DNA of 45,854 nt from Pseudomonas syringae pv. cilantro (GTDB lineage: Bacteria; Pseudomonadota; Gammaproteobacteria; Pseudomonadales; Pseudomonadaceae). The first letter of the stretch is position 1. Each line of letters opens with the position of its first letter. Below, one piece after another: positions 8,549 through 18,415 of the stretch. The notes under the pieces were generated by a model. It was not told the origin of the DNA. It did no database searches and saw only the letters and a program-made list of their open reading frames with translations. Where the stretch lies: positions 127,729 to 173,582 of the forward strand of contig NZ_LGLN01000013.1 of assembly GCF_001293775.1 (NCBI RefSeq), given 5' to 3'. A program made the translations under genes and the position numbers.

Positions 8549-9433
8549 ATGACGGCATCGCTGATACTGGGCCTGATTTCCGTGCTGCAATTGATGGCGT
8601 CCATCCGCCTGTTCTATCTGGCCCTCAATCAGGAGGCCAGCGAGCGGGTCAGGCAGCGCCTGACCGCCGGGCAGGTCGCGCCGGTCGTCGAGAAACCCGG
8701 CTGGGCCAGGCTCGACCGCGCGTTTATCCGCGCCGGACTGGGCCATCCGACCGAACGCGTGGGGCTGGCGCTGACGCTGTATGCGCTGGTGGTCCTGATC
8801 GGTTACGGACTGGGCGGCGGCATCGGCGCAGTCTGCGCGCTACTTGGCGTGCCTTTGATGCTGCGCCTGTTCGTTTCGTGGCGCTATCGCGTGCGCGTGC
8901 GGCGCATGATCGAGCAACTGCCGCAATTGCTCGACCACAGTGTGCGCAGTCTCAAATCAGGCAGAACCCTGGCCGACGCGGTGCTGTACGGCATCGCCGC
9001 CGCAGACCAGCCGCTCAAGGACGGCATGAGCCGCATCGAGCGCAACGTGCAACTGGGTGTCAGCCTGCCGGACGCCGCCCGGGATTTTGCCGAGCTGTAC
9101 GAAAGCGACGAGTTTCACCTGTTTGCCCTGGGCCTGCGGGTTAACCATCGCTATGGTGGCAACGCCAGCGAACTGATGGAGAACCTGATCAGGCTGATTC
9201 GCGAGCGTGAGCAGGCCGGTCGTCAACTGCGCGCCATGACCGGCGAAACGCGCATGACCGCGCTGGTACTGGGGCTGCTGCCGGTGGGAATGGCCGGTTA
9301 TTTCATGGTCGTGAACCCCGACTATTTGCTGCACATGTGGAACGACGGCAGCGGGCGAATCATGCTGAGCATGGCGTTTGGCCTGCAACTGCTGGGCTGT
9401 CTGATGTTGTGGCGCATGCTGAGGAGCATTTGA
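8549..9433 (+). CDS. tadB: Inner-membrane platform protein TadB
   Basis: The 294-residue protein is a GspF/T2SSF-type integral membrane component of the Tad pilus. An N-terminal membrane segment (about 2-20) and a hydrophobic pair (about 70-110) come before the cytoplasmic T2SSF helical domain. That domain has RMIEQLPQLLDHSVRSLKSG and, later, LFALGLRVNHRYGGN. Two C-terminal membrane helices complete it. Start codon ATG at 8549 follows GGGGGG. It works with the adjacent TadC and the ATPase TadA. Only one base separates its stop from tadC. Confidence 0.92.
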   Translation: MTASLILGLISVLQLMASIRLFYLALNQEASERVRQRLTAGQVAPVVEKPGWARLDRAFIRAGLGHPTERVGLALTLYALVVLIGYGLGGGIGAVCALLGVPLMLRLFVSWRYRVRVRRMIEQLPQLLDHSVRSLKSGRTLADAVLYGIAAADQPLKDGMSRIERNVQLGVSLPDAARDFAELYESDEFHLFALGLRVNHRYGGNASELMENLIRLIREREQAGRQLRAMTGETRMTALVLGLLPVGMAGYFMVVNPDYLLHMWNDGSGRIMLSMAFGLQLLGCLMLWRMLRSI

Positions 9434-9434
9434 A

Positions 9435-10319
9435 ATGGATCTGCTGTTCAGCGCCTTGATGCTCACCGCGGCAGCATTTCTTCTGCTGTCCGGCATCGCT
9501 CGCAGACGTCGCGACGAGCGTCTGGTCGAGCAACGCCTGAGAGGCATCGTGCTGCGCGAGAGTCGATTCGGCAGCCTGCTGCGACTGCTGGGTGACACGC
9601 GAATCGGCCAGCGCAGCATCAGCCTTGATTCGGAAACCCAGACGCTGCTCAACCGCATCGGCTGGCGCCGCGCCAGCAAACGTTCGCTGTTCGCCGCCTG
9701 CCAGATCGGCGTGCCTGTCGGTTTGATGTGTGTAGTCGCGCTGGTCCAGCTGCTGTTTTTCAAGAATATCGAGCAGCCATTGATCGCGCCGGTATTTGCG
9801 CTGGGCGTCGGTTATCTGCTGCCCAAGAGAGTGCTGGCGATAGCCGCCAAACGTCGCCAGAAACAGGTGGTGATCGAAATTTCCACGTTCATTCCGCTGC
9901 TGCGCATCCTCTTCGAATCCGGCATGGCGGTCGAACAGGCATTGCGCGTGCTGAGCAGCGAGGGCAAAGAGCTGCTGCCGGTGTTGTCCGATGAAATCCG
10001 CGTGGTCCTGACGCGCGTCGATTCCGGGCTGGAGCTGGGTGAAGAACTGCGCAAAACCGCTGCCCTGCTGGCGGTCGACGAGTTGAGCGATACCTGCGTG
10101 ATCCTCAATCAACTGATCCATCAGGGCGGCGGAGCCCTGAAATCGCTGCTGACGCTCAAACAACTGATCGACGACCGGCGCCTGACCCGCTTGCAGGAAT
10201 ACATCTCCAAGCTGTCAGCCAAGATGTCGATGGTAATGATGGCGTTTCTGTTTCCGGCCCTGCTGATCGTTCTGGCCGGTCCCGGATTCATCGCCATCAG
10301 TCGCGCTCTGGGCGGCTGA
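9435..10319 (+). CDS. tadC: Inner-membrane platform protein TadC
   Basis: The 294-residue protein is the second T2SSF-type platform protein and the same length as TadB. Membrane helices lie near 3-20, 96-115 and 120-135, with a pair at the C-terminus. The cytoplasmic domain has VVIEISTFIPLLRILFESG followed by MAVEQALRVL, which fits the TadC family, and ends in SKMSMVMMAFLFPALLIVL-like hydrophobic sequence. Its ATG is at 9435, one base after the tadB stop. No defects are seen. Confidence 0.92.
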   Translation: MDLLFSALMLTAAAFLLLSGIARRRRDERLVEQRLRGIVLRESRFGSLLRLLGDTRIGQRSISLDSETQTLLNRIGWRRASKRSLFAACQIGVPVGLMCVVALVQLLFFKNIEQPLIAPVFALGVGYLLPKRVLAIAAKRRQKQVVIEISTFIPLLRILFESGMAVEQALRVLSSEGKELLPVLSDEIRVVLTRVDSGLELGEELRKTAALLAVDELSDTCVILNQLIHQGGGALKSLLTLKQLIDDRRLTRLQEYISKLSAKMSMVMMAFLFPALLIVLAGPGFIAISRALGG

Positions 10320-10367
10320 TAGCGTGCGTCGTCGCTGCGTCGCCCACACAAGGAGGAAAAAGGTTTG

Positions 10368-11108
10368 ATGAAAACAGCCATTGCGATGCTTTGCATCCTC
10401 ACGCTGAGCGGGTGTGCCAGCGACGGGCGGGCACTGTGGACGCAAACGTCTTCGCTACACGTCAGCGAATGCCCCAAGCTGACCTCCGATCAGGAGTTCG
10501 CCCTGAATCTCGCGCAGAACATGGCCGATGAAGGCCGCCTGCATGCCAGCCTGGCCAATCTCGAAGGGTTGCCGGACAGCCTTGGCGAAGTGCGTCTGCG
10601 CAAGGCCCGGGTGTTGCGCCTGCTGGGCAGCAATGAAGCCGAACCGCTGTATCGCAGCCTGCTGGGCACGTGTCGCGCCGCGCAGGGTGAACATGGCCTG
10701 GGCCAGTTGGCCGCGGCGCGAGGCGACAATGCGCTGGCTCAGCAACATTTGCTCAGGGCCAGCAAACTGCAACCGACCGACGAAAAAATCCGCAACGATC
10801 TGGGTGTGGTGTACCTCAATCAGCTGCAACTGGAGCAGGCACGCTTTCAATTCCTGACGGCCATGGAACTCAAACAGTCCGACTCACTGGCGGCGATGAA
10901 TCTGGCCACGCTGCTGATTTATCAGAACAAGTGGACACAGGCTGCCGAGCTGGCATCCCGGGCGGGCCTGACGCCAGAGCAGATCACCGATGCCCGGGCA
11001 CGTGCCGAACAACTCAGGAAAACCCCTGCCACTGGGTCGCCACCCGCCAGCCCCGGCGCACGCCTGGCCGGACAACAAACTCGCCCGACACCCGAGGTAC
11101 AGCCATGA
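10368..11108 (+). CDS. tadD: TPR lipoprotein TadD
   Basis: The protein has 246 residues. A lipoprotein signal ends in the lipobox LTLSGC, making C16 the lipidated residue. Helical TPR-like repeats follow through residues 35-210; ALAQQHLLRASKLQPTDEKI and LGVVYLNQLQLEQARFQF show the spacing typical of TPRs. In Tad loci TadD is an accessory lipoprotein thought to help the secretin. The ATG at 10368 follows AGGAGG (10351-10356). A TTG directly before it is less likely. Its stop overlaps the next ATG by 4 bases. Confidence 0.88.
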   Translation: MKTAIAMLCILTLSGCASDGRALWTQTSSLHVSECPKLTSDQEFALNLAQNMADEGRLHASLANLEGLPDSLGEVRLRKARVLRLLGSNEAEPLYRSLLGTCRAAQGEHGLGQLAAARGDNALAQQHLLRASKLQPTDEKIRNDLGVVYLNQLQLEQARFQFLTAMELKQSDSLAAMNLATLLIYQNKWTQAAELASRAGLTPEQITDARARAEQLRKTPATGSPPASPGARLAGQQTRPTPEVQP

Positions 11109-11377
11109 AACGCATCATGCTGGCGGGCATCACCTCACTGGTGATTGCAGTAAACAGCTGGGCCGACAACGGTGAATCGTCGCGCTCCGCACCAACCCAG
11201 GCCGAGACCTGGCTGCAGCTACAGGCCAGCGGCAAGGCGGCGTCGCCAACGCCGCAGGTCAACACGTCTACGGAACGCGACCTGAGCCTGCAACGCTGGC
11301 TTGAGACCTACAAATACAACATCCCGGAATTCTATGAGCAGGACGCGGGCGGCAGTTTTTCCTCGGATGGCAAATAG
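11105..11377 (+). CDS. Small DUF3613-type exported protein at the end of the tad operon
   Basis: This 90-residue protein has a signal peptide ending near SWA-DNG (residue 20). A short Ser/Thr-rich stretch leads to a conserved-looking C-terminal block with LSLQRWLETYKYNIPEFYEQ. Its size and position after tadD match the small DUF3613 family found beside Tad genes in Pseudomonas and relatives; this assignment is from memory. The start ATG overlaps the tadD stop (ATGA), so it is almost certainly translated with the operon. The molecular role is unknown, and a periplasmic accessory function in pilus assembly is a reasonable guess. Confidence 0.8.
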   Translation: MKRIMLAGITSLVIAVNSWADNGESSRSAPTQAETWLQLQASGKAASPTPQVNTSTERDLSLQRWLETYKYNIPEFYEQDAGGSFSSDGK

Positions 11378-11476
11378 CCTACCCGGAAGCTCTGAAACTG
11401 CCCCTTACAAACGTCAGCTCAGCAGGCCGGGAAGCACTCCGTTATCATGCGCGGACTTTCGAGATTCGAGATTGCC

Positions 11477-13264
11477 ATGCGCCGTTTGCTTTGCCTGATA
11501 TTACTGATCCTGGCCCTGCCCGTTTCCGCAGCGGGCCTGCTGGACAGCCGCCCCGCCTCGACGCTGGGCGGCACCTCGCTGGATAACAGCAAGGATTTCC
11601 TGCCCGTTCGTCAGGCGTTTCAGTTGAGCCTGATCGACACCACGCCAGAGTCGATCAAGCTGCGCCTGGTCGCCACCGAAGGCTATTACCTGTATCGCCA
11701 TCGTTTCCAGTTCCGCACCGAGCCCGCAGACATCGGCCTGGGCGAAGCGCAATTGCCCAAGGGCGAACAGAAGCATGACGAGTACTTCGGCGACGTCGAG
11801 GTCTATCACGGCATTCTCGACATCGACTTGCCACGCAAGCCCGGAGAGCAGCGCCCCTTCACTCTGGTTGTCACCTATCAAGGCTGCGCCGACAAAGGCC
11901 TGTGCTATCCGCCCGAGACCGAGCGCCTGACCATCGGTGACGTGGCGGCCAGCCCGACCGCCAACCTATCCGCACCGGCCACCGCCGCCACCTGGAGCTG
12001 GAAAGAGCTGGCATTGTTTTTTCTCGCCGGTGTGGGCCTGACCTTTACGCCATGTGTATTGCCGATGCTGCCGATTCTGTCCGGCGTGGTCCTGCGCGGA
12101 CAGGTCGGCGGCTTGCGCGGCCTGAGCCTGTCCCTCGCTTATGTACTGCCGATGGCGGCCTGTTTTGCGCTGCTGGGCGCGCTGATGGGCGTGTTCGGTG
12201 CAGGCTTGAATCTCCAGGCACGATTGCAATCGGCCTGGGTTCTGGTGCCGTTCTCGGCGTTCTTCGTGATTTTCGCCATCGCCATGTTCGGCGCGTTCGA
12301 ACTGCGTCTGCCGCAAGCGATCAGCTCGCGTCTGGACCGTATAGCCGGCAAAACCGAAGGCGGCTCACTGTGGGGCGCCGCGGTGCTGGGCGTGGTCTCC
12401 AGCCTGCTGGTCTCGCCTTGCGTTTCCGCTCCGCTGGCGGGCGCGCTGCTGTACATCAGCGTCAGCGGCGACGCCGTCGGTGGCGGGTTGAAACTGTTTG
12501 CTCTGGGCCTGGGTATGGGCGCGCCGTTGCTGTTGATCGCCACGGGCGGCGCCACCTGGCTGCCGAAAAGCGGGCCATGGCTGGTCATCGTGAAGAATGC
12601 CATTGGCGTGCTGCTGCTGGCATTGGCCATCGGCCTGCTCAGCCGCGTGCTGCCGGGGCAGATCACCCTGTTGCTGGTCGGCCTGCTGTCGGCTGGCGTC
12701 GCGCTGTTTCTCGGCGCACTGGAGTTCACCGAAAAAACCACCCGGCAAAAACTCGCCCAACTGCTCGGGCTGGCGCTGTTGGTCTACGCGCTGACCTGCT
12801 GGTACGGCGCGCTGTCCGGGCAAACCGACCCCATGCGCCCACTGGGCCGCGAGTACGCCACAGCAAACAACGGGACAGCAGCGTCCACGGCTTCTGCGCA
12901 ATGGCAGACGATCACCACCTCGGCCGAGCTGGACCGTGTGCTGCAAGAAGCCCGCAACGCCGGCAAGCCCTTGCTGCTCGACTGGTATGCCGACTGGTGC
13001 ATCAGCTGCAAGGTCATCGAACACGAAGTCCTGCCTGATCCGGGTGTCGTTGCCGGGCTGGCAGGCTACAGCCTGATCCGTTTCGACATGACGCAAAGCA
13101 ACGCAGAACAACGCGCTTTGCTCGACCGCTACAAACTGTTCGGCCCGCCCGCGATGCTTTTTTTCGCGAAAAACGGCGAAGAACTGCAAAACGTACGCGT
13201 TGTCGGCGAAATAGACGTAACAGGCATGATCGAGCGTCTGAATAGAGCAAATGACCAAAATTAA
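11477..13264 (+). CDS. dsbD: Thiol:disulfide interchange protein DsbD (DipZ)
   Basis: The 595-residue protein carries electrons from cytoplasmic thioredoxin across the inner membrane to periplasmic DsbC/DsbG and cytochrome maturation proteins. The signal peptide (1-19) precedes an N-terminal alpha domain whose redox pair is C137 and C143. The membrane beta domain has C193 in FTPCVLPM and C315 in VSPCVSAPL. The C-terminal thioredoxin domain carries WCISC (C508, C511). All three cysteine pairs are present. I chose the ATG at 11477, which gives a clean signal peptide, over an ATG 30 bases upstream. No ribosome binding site is strong. Gene order dsbD-aroQ-accBC is as in other pseudomonads. Confidence 0.95.
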   Translation: MRRLLCLILLILALPVSAAGLLDSRPASTLGGTSLDNSKDFLPVRQAFQLSLIDTTPESIKLRLVATEGYYLYRHRFQFRTEPADIGLGEAQLPKGEQKHDEYFGDVEVYHGILDIDLPRKPGEQRPFTLVVTYQGCADKGLCYPPETERLTIGDVAASPTANLSAPATAATWSWKELALFFLAGVGLTFTPCVLPMLPILSGVVLRGQVGGLRGLSLSLAYVLPMAACFALLGALMGVFGAGLNLQARLQSAWVLVPFSAFFVIFAIAMFGAFELRLPQAISSRLDRIAGKTEGGSLWGAAVLGVVSSLLVSPCVSAPLAGALLYISVSGDAVGGGLKLFALGLGMGAPLLLIATGGATWLPKSGPWLVIVKNAIGVLLLALAIGLLSRVLPGQITLLLVGLLSAGVALFLGALEFTEKTTRQKLAQLLGLALLVYALTCWYGALSGQTDPMRPLGREYATANNGTAASTASAQWQTITTSAELDRVLQEARNAGKPLLLDWYADWCISCKVIEHEVLPDPGVVAGLAGYSLIRFDMTQSNAEQRALLDRYKLFGPPAMLFFAKNGEELQNVRVVGEIDVTGMIERLNRANDQN

Positions 13265-13393
13265 ACGGTGAGTCACAAACTTTGCGCGAATATCGCTCAT
13301 CGTGCTGGCTACTGTAGTTAACTGGACAGTCCATTGCCCTTCCGGCATAGTCGCCGGGCGTAAACCGCTCGCAGACAACAAAAGGAACACGCA

Positions 13394-13846
13394 ATGGCGA
13401 CTATCCTGGTCCTTCACGGGCCCAACCTGAACTTGCTCGGGACTCGGGAACCCGGGGTCTACGGCACCATTACCCTGCCGCAGATCAATCAGGATCTTGA
13501 GCAGCGCGCACGCGATGCCGGTCACCATCTGATGTACCTGCAAAGCAACGCCGAATATGAATTGATCGACCGGATTCACGCTGCTCGCGACGAGGGCGTG
13601 GATTTTATTTTGATTAATCCGGCTGCTTTTACGCATACAAGCGTCGCAATACGTGACGCGCTGATGGGAGTGAGCATCCCATTCATCGAAGTGCACTTGT
13701 CGAACGTGCACAAACGCGAACCTTTCCGTCATCACTCCTACTTTTCAGACGTCGCGGTAGGAGTGATCTGCGGCCTGGGCGCCAGCGGATACCGGCTGGC
13801 TCTGGAAGCCGCTCTGGAACAACTGGCCGCCAATGCCAGGCCGTGA
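13394..13846 (+). CDS. aroQ: 3-dehydroquinate dehydratase, type II
   Basis: The 150-residue enzyme dehydrates 3-dehydroquinate to 3-dehydroshikimate in aromatic amino acid synthesis. It shows the type II fold signatures: [13 protein letters not shown] at the start, the catalytic-loop Tyr23 in [23 protein letters not shown] with H81, and [15 protein letters not shown] with H101. Length is normal. The ATG at 13394 follows AAAGGA at 13380-13385, about 8 bases away. It lies upstream of accBC, and the 77-base gap before accB could hold a separate promoter. Confidence 0.96.
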   Translation: MATILVLHGPNLNLLGTREPGVYGTITLPQINQDLEQRARDAGHHLMYLQSNAEYELIDRIHAARDEGVDFILINPAAFTHTSVAIRDALMGVSIPFIEVHLSNVHKREPFRHHSYFSDVAVGVICGLGASGYRLALEAALEQLAANARP

Positions 13847-13923
13847 CGCGTTCAGCCTTGAAGCTGACCACGCGGCCTGAAGCAGCCGGCAATATGCCCT
13901 TACAGAACCTTGGGAGTTGATTA

Positions 13924-14379
13924 ATGGATATTCGCAAAGTCAAGAAACTGATCGAATTGCTGGAAGAGTCCGGCATTGACGAGCTGGAAATTCGTGAAGG
14001 CGAAGAGTCTGTACGGATCAGCCGCCACAGCAAGACCCCGGCACAGCCTTACTACGCTCCTGCTCCAGTTGCTGCTCCTGTAGCAGCCCCGGTACCTGCC
14101 GCCGCTCCGGCTGCGCCAGAAGCGCCATCGGCTCCCAAGCTGAACGGTTTTGTGGTCAAGTCGCCAATGGTCGGTACGTTCTACCGCACCCCGGCGCCTA
14201 CTTCGCCAGCATTCGTCGAAGTCGGCCAGACCGTCAAGAAAGGCGACACCATCTGCATCGTCGAAGCGATGAAAATGATGAACCACATCACGGCAGAAGC
14301 CAGCGGTGTGATCGAATCCATCCTGGTAGAAAACGGTCAGCCGGTTGAGTTTGACCAGCCGCTGTTCACTATCGTTTGA
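13924..14379 (+). CDS. accB: Biotin carboxyl carrier protein of acetyl-CoA carboxylase
   Basis: The 151-residue protein carries the biotin used by acetyl-CoA carboxylase in the first step of fatty acid synthesis. An N-terminal helical domain (1-36) is joined by an Ala/Pro-rich flexible linker (38-72) to a biotinyl domain. That domain includes the 'thumb' region [13 protein letters not shown] and the biotinylation motif EAMKMM, with K117 as acceptor. GGGAG upstream supports the ATG at 13924. It is cotranscribed with accC, whose start lies 17 bases beyond the accB stop. Confidence 0.97.
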   Translation: MDIRKVKKLIELLEESGIDELEIREGEESVRISRHSKTPAQPYYAPAPVAAPVAAPVPAAAPAAPEAPSAPKLNGFVVKSPMVGTFYRTPAPTSPAFVEVGQTVKKGDTICIVEAMKMMNHITAEASGVIESILVENGQPVEFDQPLFTIV

Positions 14380-14396
14380 ACCGGGGAGAGCCTGCG

Positions 14397-15740
14397 ATGT
14401 TGGAAAAAGTTCTGATCGCCAACCGCGGCGAAATTGCCTTGCGCATCTTGCGTGCCTGTAAAGAACTGGGCATCAAGACCGTCGCTGTACACTCCACGGC
14501 AGATCGCGAGCTGATGCACCTGGGCCTGGCAGACGAAACCGTCTGCATCGGTCCGGCACCGGCCAACCTGTCTTACCTGAACATTCCGGCGATCATTTCC
14601 GCTGCCGAAGTGACCGGCGCCACGGCAATTCACCCTGGCTACGGTTTCCTTGCAGAAAACGCCGATTTCGCTGAACAGGTCGAGAAATCCGGCTTTGCCT
14701 TCATCGGCCCGAAAGCAGACACCATTCGCCTGATGGGCGACAAGGTTTCTGCCAAGGACGCCATGAAGCTCGCCAACGTGCCCACCGTTCCGGGTTCTGA
14801 CGGCCCGCTGCCGGAAGACGAAGCGACTGCGCTGCGCATCGGCCGCGAAGTCGGTTATCCGGTGATCATCAAGGCCGCCGGTGGCGGTGGTGGTCGCGGC
14901 ATGCGTGTGGTTCATCGCGAAGAAGACCTGATCGAAGCCGCGTCCCAGACCCGCGCCGAAGCGGCAGCCTGGTTCAGCAACCCGATGGTCTATCTGGAAA
15001 AATACCTGACCAACCCGCGTCACGTGGAAGTCCAGGTCATTTCCGACGGTCAGGGTCAGGCGATTCATCTGGGCGACCGCGATTGCTCGCTGCAACGCCG
15101 TCACCAGAAAGTCCTGGAAGAAGCACCGGCACCGTTCATCGATGAACAGGCGCGCGCGGATGTACTGGCCGCGTGCGTCAAGGCATGTATCGACATCGGT
15201 TATCGCGGCGCAGGGACTTTCGAGTTCCTGTACGAGAACGGTCGTTTCTATTTCATCGAAATGAACACCCGTGTTCAGGTGGAGCATCCGGTTTCGGAAA
15301 TGGTCACCGGTATCGACATCGTCAAGGAGATGCTCAGCATCGCCGCCGGCAACAAACTGTCGTACACCCAGGATGACGTGGTCATCAAGGGTCATGCGCT
15401 GGAATGCCGGGTCAACGCTGAAGATCCGAAAACCTTCGTTCCGAGCCCGGGTCTGGTCAAGCATTTCCATGCACCGGGCGGTAACGGCGTGCGGGTCGAC
15501 TCGCACCTGTACAGCGGTTACAAAGTACCGTCGAACTACGACTCGCTGATCGGCAAAGTGATTACCTGGGGCGCGACTCGCGAAGAAGCCATGGCACGCA
15601 TGCGCAACGCCCTGGACGAAATCGTGGTCGACGGGATCAAGACCAACATCCCGCTGCACCGTGATCTGACCCGTGATGAAGGCTTCTGCGAAGGCGGCGT
15701 CAACATCCACTACCTGGAGCACAAACTGGCCAATCAATAA
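14397..15740 (+). CDS. accC: Biotin carboxylase subunit of acetyl-CoA carboxylase
   Basis: The 447-residue ATP-grasp enzyme carboxylates the biotin on AccB. It begins with [16 protein letters not shown]. It contains the glycine-rich ATP-binding loop [12 protein letters not shown] and the active-site region [14 protein letters not shown]. The ATG at 14397 sits 8 bases after GGGGAG. An in-frame ATG further upstream inside the accB end is unlikely. A hairpin terminator follows the stop. The protein is complete. Confidence 0.97.
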   Translation: MLEKVLIANRGEIALRILRACKELGIKTVAVHSTADRELMHLGLADETVCIGPAPANLSYLNIPAIISAAEVTGATAIHPGYGFLAENADFAEQVEKSGFAFIGPKADTIRLMGDKVSAKDAMKLANVPTVPGSDGPLPEDEATALRIGREVGYPVIIKAAGGGGGRGMRVVHREEDLIEAASQTRAEAAAWFSNPMVYLEKYLTNPRHVEVQVISDGQGQAIHLGDRDCSLQRRHQKVLEEAPAPFIDEQARADVLAACVKACIDIGYRGAGTFEFLYENGRFYFIEMNTRVQVEHPVSEMVTGIDIVKEMLSIAAGNKLSYTQDDVVIKGHALECRVNAEDPKTFVPSPGLVKHFHAPGGNGVRVDSHLYSGYKVPSNYDSLIGKVITWGATREEAMARMRNALDEIVVDGIKTNIPLHRDLTRDEGFCEGGVNIHYLEHKLANQ

Positions 15741-15759
15741 GCCAGTGTGCTTCACAACG

Positions 15760-15785
15760 ACAAAGCCGCAGTGATGCGGCTTTGT
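15760..15785 (+). terminator. Terminator after accBC
   Basis: A perfect 11-bp stem ACAAAGCCGCA / TGCGGCTTTGT with a GTGA loop lies 19 bases after the accC stop. A T-rich run (TTTGTTGTTT, overlapping the 3' arm) completes a plausible intrinsic terminator. Confidence 0.8.
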
Positions 15786-15877
15786 TGTTTGCAGCGCATA
15801 GCAGTAAACTTGCCCGCTTCCTGCGGCCTCAAGGGCCGCACAAGCCGCACCTATTTTCGAATCGAAGGTAATCCGCC

Positions 15878-16756
15878 ATGCCTTGGCTGCAAGTCCGTCT
15901 CGCCATCAGCCCAGAACAAGCCGAAACCTACGAGGACGCCCTGCTTGAAGTCGGTGCCGTGTCCGTGACCTTCATGGACGCCGAAGACCAGCCGATTTTC
16001 GAGCCCGAGCTCAACACCACGCCCTTGTGGACGCACACCCACTTGCTGGCGCTGTTCGAAGCCGACACCAATGCCGAAATGGTCCTTGCCCACTTGAGCC
16101 TGCTGACCGGCGCAGAACTGCCCGGGCACAGCGCCGAAGTCATCGAGGATCAGGACTGGGAACGCAGCTGGATGGACAATTTCCAGCCGATGCGCTTTGG
16201 CCAGCGCCTGTGGATCGTACCCAGCTGGCACGCTGCGCCGGAACCGGATGCCGTGAACCTGCTGCTCGACCCGGGCCTGGCATTCGGCACCGGCACGCAT
16301 CCGACCACCGCCCTGTGCCTTGAATGGCTGGACGGTCAGGACCTCAAAGGCTGCAACGTACTGGATTTCGGTTGCGGCTCGGGCATTCTGGCCATCGCCG
16401 CGCTGCTGCTGGGTGCCGAGCAGGCAGTCGGCACCGACATCGACGTGCAGGCGCTGGAAGCCTCGCGTGACAACGCCGGGCGCAACAACATCGCAGCCGA
16501 ACGTTTCCCGCTGCACCTGCCGCAAGACTTGCCCGCTCAGCAGGCCGACGTGCTGGTGGCCAACATTCTGGCCGGCCCGCTGGTGTCGCTGGCGCCGCAG
16601 CTGACCACGCTGGTCAAGACCGGTGGTCGCCTGGCGCTGTCCGGGATTCTCGCCGAACAGGGCGAAGAAGTCGCTGCAGCCTATGCTGAAAACTTTGAGC
16701 TTGACCCGATCGCAAACCGTGATGGCTGGGTACGCATCACGGGCCGCCGCCGTTAA
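15878..16756 (+). CDS. prmA: Ribosomal protein L11 methyltransferase
   Basis: The 292-residue enzyme methylates ribosomal protein L11 using S-adenosylmethionine. Its N-terminal substrate-recognition domain starts [11 protein letters not shown] linker leads to the methyltransferase domain, with [16 protein letters not shown], the SAM loop [15 protein letters not shown] and [10 protein letters not shown], the PrmA-specific catalytic-side motif. The ATG at 15878 lies shortly after AAGG. The following gene starts 24 bases downstream and is probably cotranscribed. Confidence 0.95.
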   Translation: MPWLQVRLAISPEQAETYEDALLEVGAVSVTFMDAEDQPIFEPELNTTPLWTHTHLLALFEADTNAEMVLAHLSLLTGAELPGHSAEVIEDQDWERSWMDNFQPMRFGQRLWIVPSWHAAPEPDAVNLLLDPGLAFGTGTHPTTALCLEWLDGQDLKGCNVLDFGCGSGILAIAALLLGAEQAVGTDIDVQALEASRDNAGRNNIAAERFPLHLPQDLPAQQADVLVANILAGPLVSLAPQLTTLVKTGGRLALSGILAEQGEEVAAAYAENFELDPIANRDGWVRITGRRR

Positions 16757-16780
16757 TCGCCGCCTGAACCGGACTGCCGC

Positions 16781-18097
16781 ATGACCGACAGCTTTGTCAC
16801 CCAGTGCCCGCACTGCCAAACCAGTTTCCGAGTCAGCCACGCACAATTGAGCGTGGCGCGCGGCGTGGTGCGTTGCAGCGCCTGCCTGCAGGTTTTCAAC
16901 GCCGCCCGGCAGTTGCTGGAACAGCGCGCCATCGACGACTCCGAGCGGACGGTGGTTGCGCCGTTACCCGCCGTCATCGAGCAACCGCTGCCTGAACAGC
17001 CCGCCACACCGGAGCCGGCATTAACGCCAAAGCCCATGCAGGCCAAGGCCGTCGAGGACGACGATGACATGTGGCAGGTCAGCGAAATGGACCTGGACAA
17101 TCTGAATCTGGACGAAGAGCTGGCGCGCCTCGAACAACGCGAGACCCGCCGCCCGGACACCTTCGAGCAGACGGCCAGCCCTGTCGATAACGACACCGTG
17201 AGCCTCACCGCCAAGCGCGACACCCGTCAGACCGACGAGGCAGCCTGGGTCGACACGCTGCACAACGACGATGTCGAGCATTTGCCGGAACTGCGCGCCG
17301 AGGTCGCTTCGCACGAATCCACCGAAGAGCCAGAACCAGCATCGGACAACGACCGCACCGAGCCCTCGCTGTCCCTGGATAAAGACCTAGACGATGACGA
17401 GCCACACATGCCCGCCATCACTCAGCGCAAGGCGCTGCCTGTCGAGAAGGCCGAGCGCTGGTCAGCCGTGGATGACGACGATCAGGATGACGAGCATGAG
17501 CCTGAGCCTGATTTGCGTAGCAAACGCGCTCGTAACGAACCGGCCGTGCGCGATCAGGCATTGCTGGACCTCACCGACGACCCTTTGCAACTGGACTGGC
17601 AGCGGCCCAAGCCGCGCTGGGGCCGACGCCTCGTCTGGATCGTGCTGGTTGTGCTGGCGCTGGCCGGTCTGGCAGGTCAATACATCTGGTATCACTTCGA
17701 CCAATTGGCGCGTCAGGACCAATACCGCCCCTTGTTTCAGCAGATCTGCCCGCAGATTGGCTGCAAGGTGCCAAGCAAAGTCGACATTGCCCAGCTCAAG
17801 AGCAGCAACCTGGTGGTGCGCAGCCACCCCGATTTTCAGGGGGCACTGGTGGTCGACGCGATCATCTACAACCGCGCACCGTTTTCGCAGCCATTCCCGC
17901 TGCTGGAGCTGCGTTTCTCCGACACCAGTGGTCAGTTGATTGCCAGTCGTCGGTTCAAACCGAGCGAATACCTGAGTGGCGAACTGGCCGGCAAGGACGA
18001 GATGCCGCCGCAGACTCCGATCCATATTGCGCTGGACATCCTTGATCCGGGCGCCAAAGCAGTGAATTACAGCCTGAACTTCCGCTCTCCCGAATGA
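16781..18097 (+). CDS. Zinc-ribbon and DUF3426 membrane protein
   Basis: The 438-residue protein opens with an MJ0042-type zinc ribbon (C9, C12, C32, C35; CPHC and CSAC). A long acidic, low-complexity region of about 230 residues follows, and then one membrane helix near 285-305. The C-terminal DUF3426 domain, with CPQIGCKVPSKVDI, would lie on the periplasmic side. It corresponds by position to the conserved gene between prmA and dusB in Pseudomonas (PA4851 in P. aeruginosa, from memory). Function is not established. The topology of a cytoplasmic zinc ribbon plus a periplasmic domain suggests signalling or assembly, which is inference. Confidence 0.85.
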   Translation: MTDSFVTQCPHCQTSFRVSHAQLSVARGVVRCSACLQVFNAARQLLEQRAIDDSERTVVAPLPAVIEQPLPEQPATPEPALTPKPMQAKAVEDDDDMWQVSEMDLDNLNLDEELARLEQRETRRPDTFEQTASPVDNDTVSLTAKRDTRQTDEAAWVDTLHNDDVEHLPELRAEVASHESTEEPEPASDNDRTEPSLSLDKDLDDDEPHMPAITQRKALPVEKAERWSAVDDDDQDDEHEPEPDLRSKRARNEPAVRDQALLDLTDDPLQLDWQRPKPRWGRRLVWIVLVVLALAGLAGQYIWYHFDQLARQDQYRPLFQQICPQIGCKVPSKVDIAQLKSSNLVVRSHPDFQGALVVDAIIYNRAPFSQPFPLLELRFSDTSGQLIASRRFKPSEYLSGELAGKDEMPPQTPIHIALDILDPGAKAVNYSLNFRSPE

Positions 18098-18415
18098 AAG
18101 GCGAGTACCGCGACCCACTCCCTTTACGGCCCTGATTGGCCTGATTTGCACTACAGAACGCAGCACAATCACCGAAGTTTTTCCATGAATCGGCACTTGA
18201 TTACGTTCTTCAAGGGCCGAAGACAACTGTTCAGATTTTATCCAATTCAGCCTTTATCCAGTCATCGAGAGCGGGTATCATGCCAACCCTTTTTCAAACT
18301 CTCGGTTCGATCTGACGGTGGCGCAAGCGGCTGGCTGGACGGGCCGTTGCAGACCGGGTGAAACGGTTTTTTTACGCGGCCTGCGGATGATTTGGCCTCC
18401 ACAACAGGTAAGGCT
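18098..18415. promoter_or_regulatory. 318-base leader region of dusB-fis
   Basis: There is no credible gene here. The region must hold the dusB-fis promoter, and in gammaproteobacteria this operon is growth-rate controlled. A weak stem CCGTT-N13-AACGG followed by seven T (about 18344-18373) looks like an attenuator or terminator, but the stem is short. I cannot place -35/-10 boxes with confidence. Confidence 0.35.
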
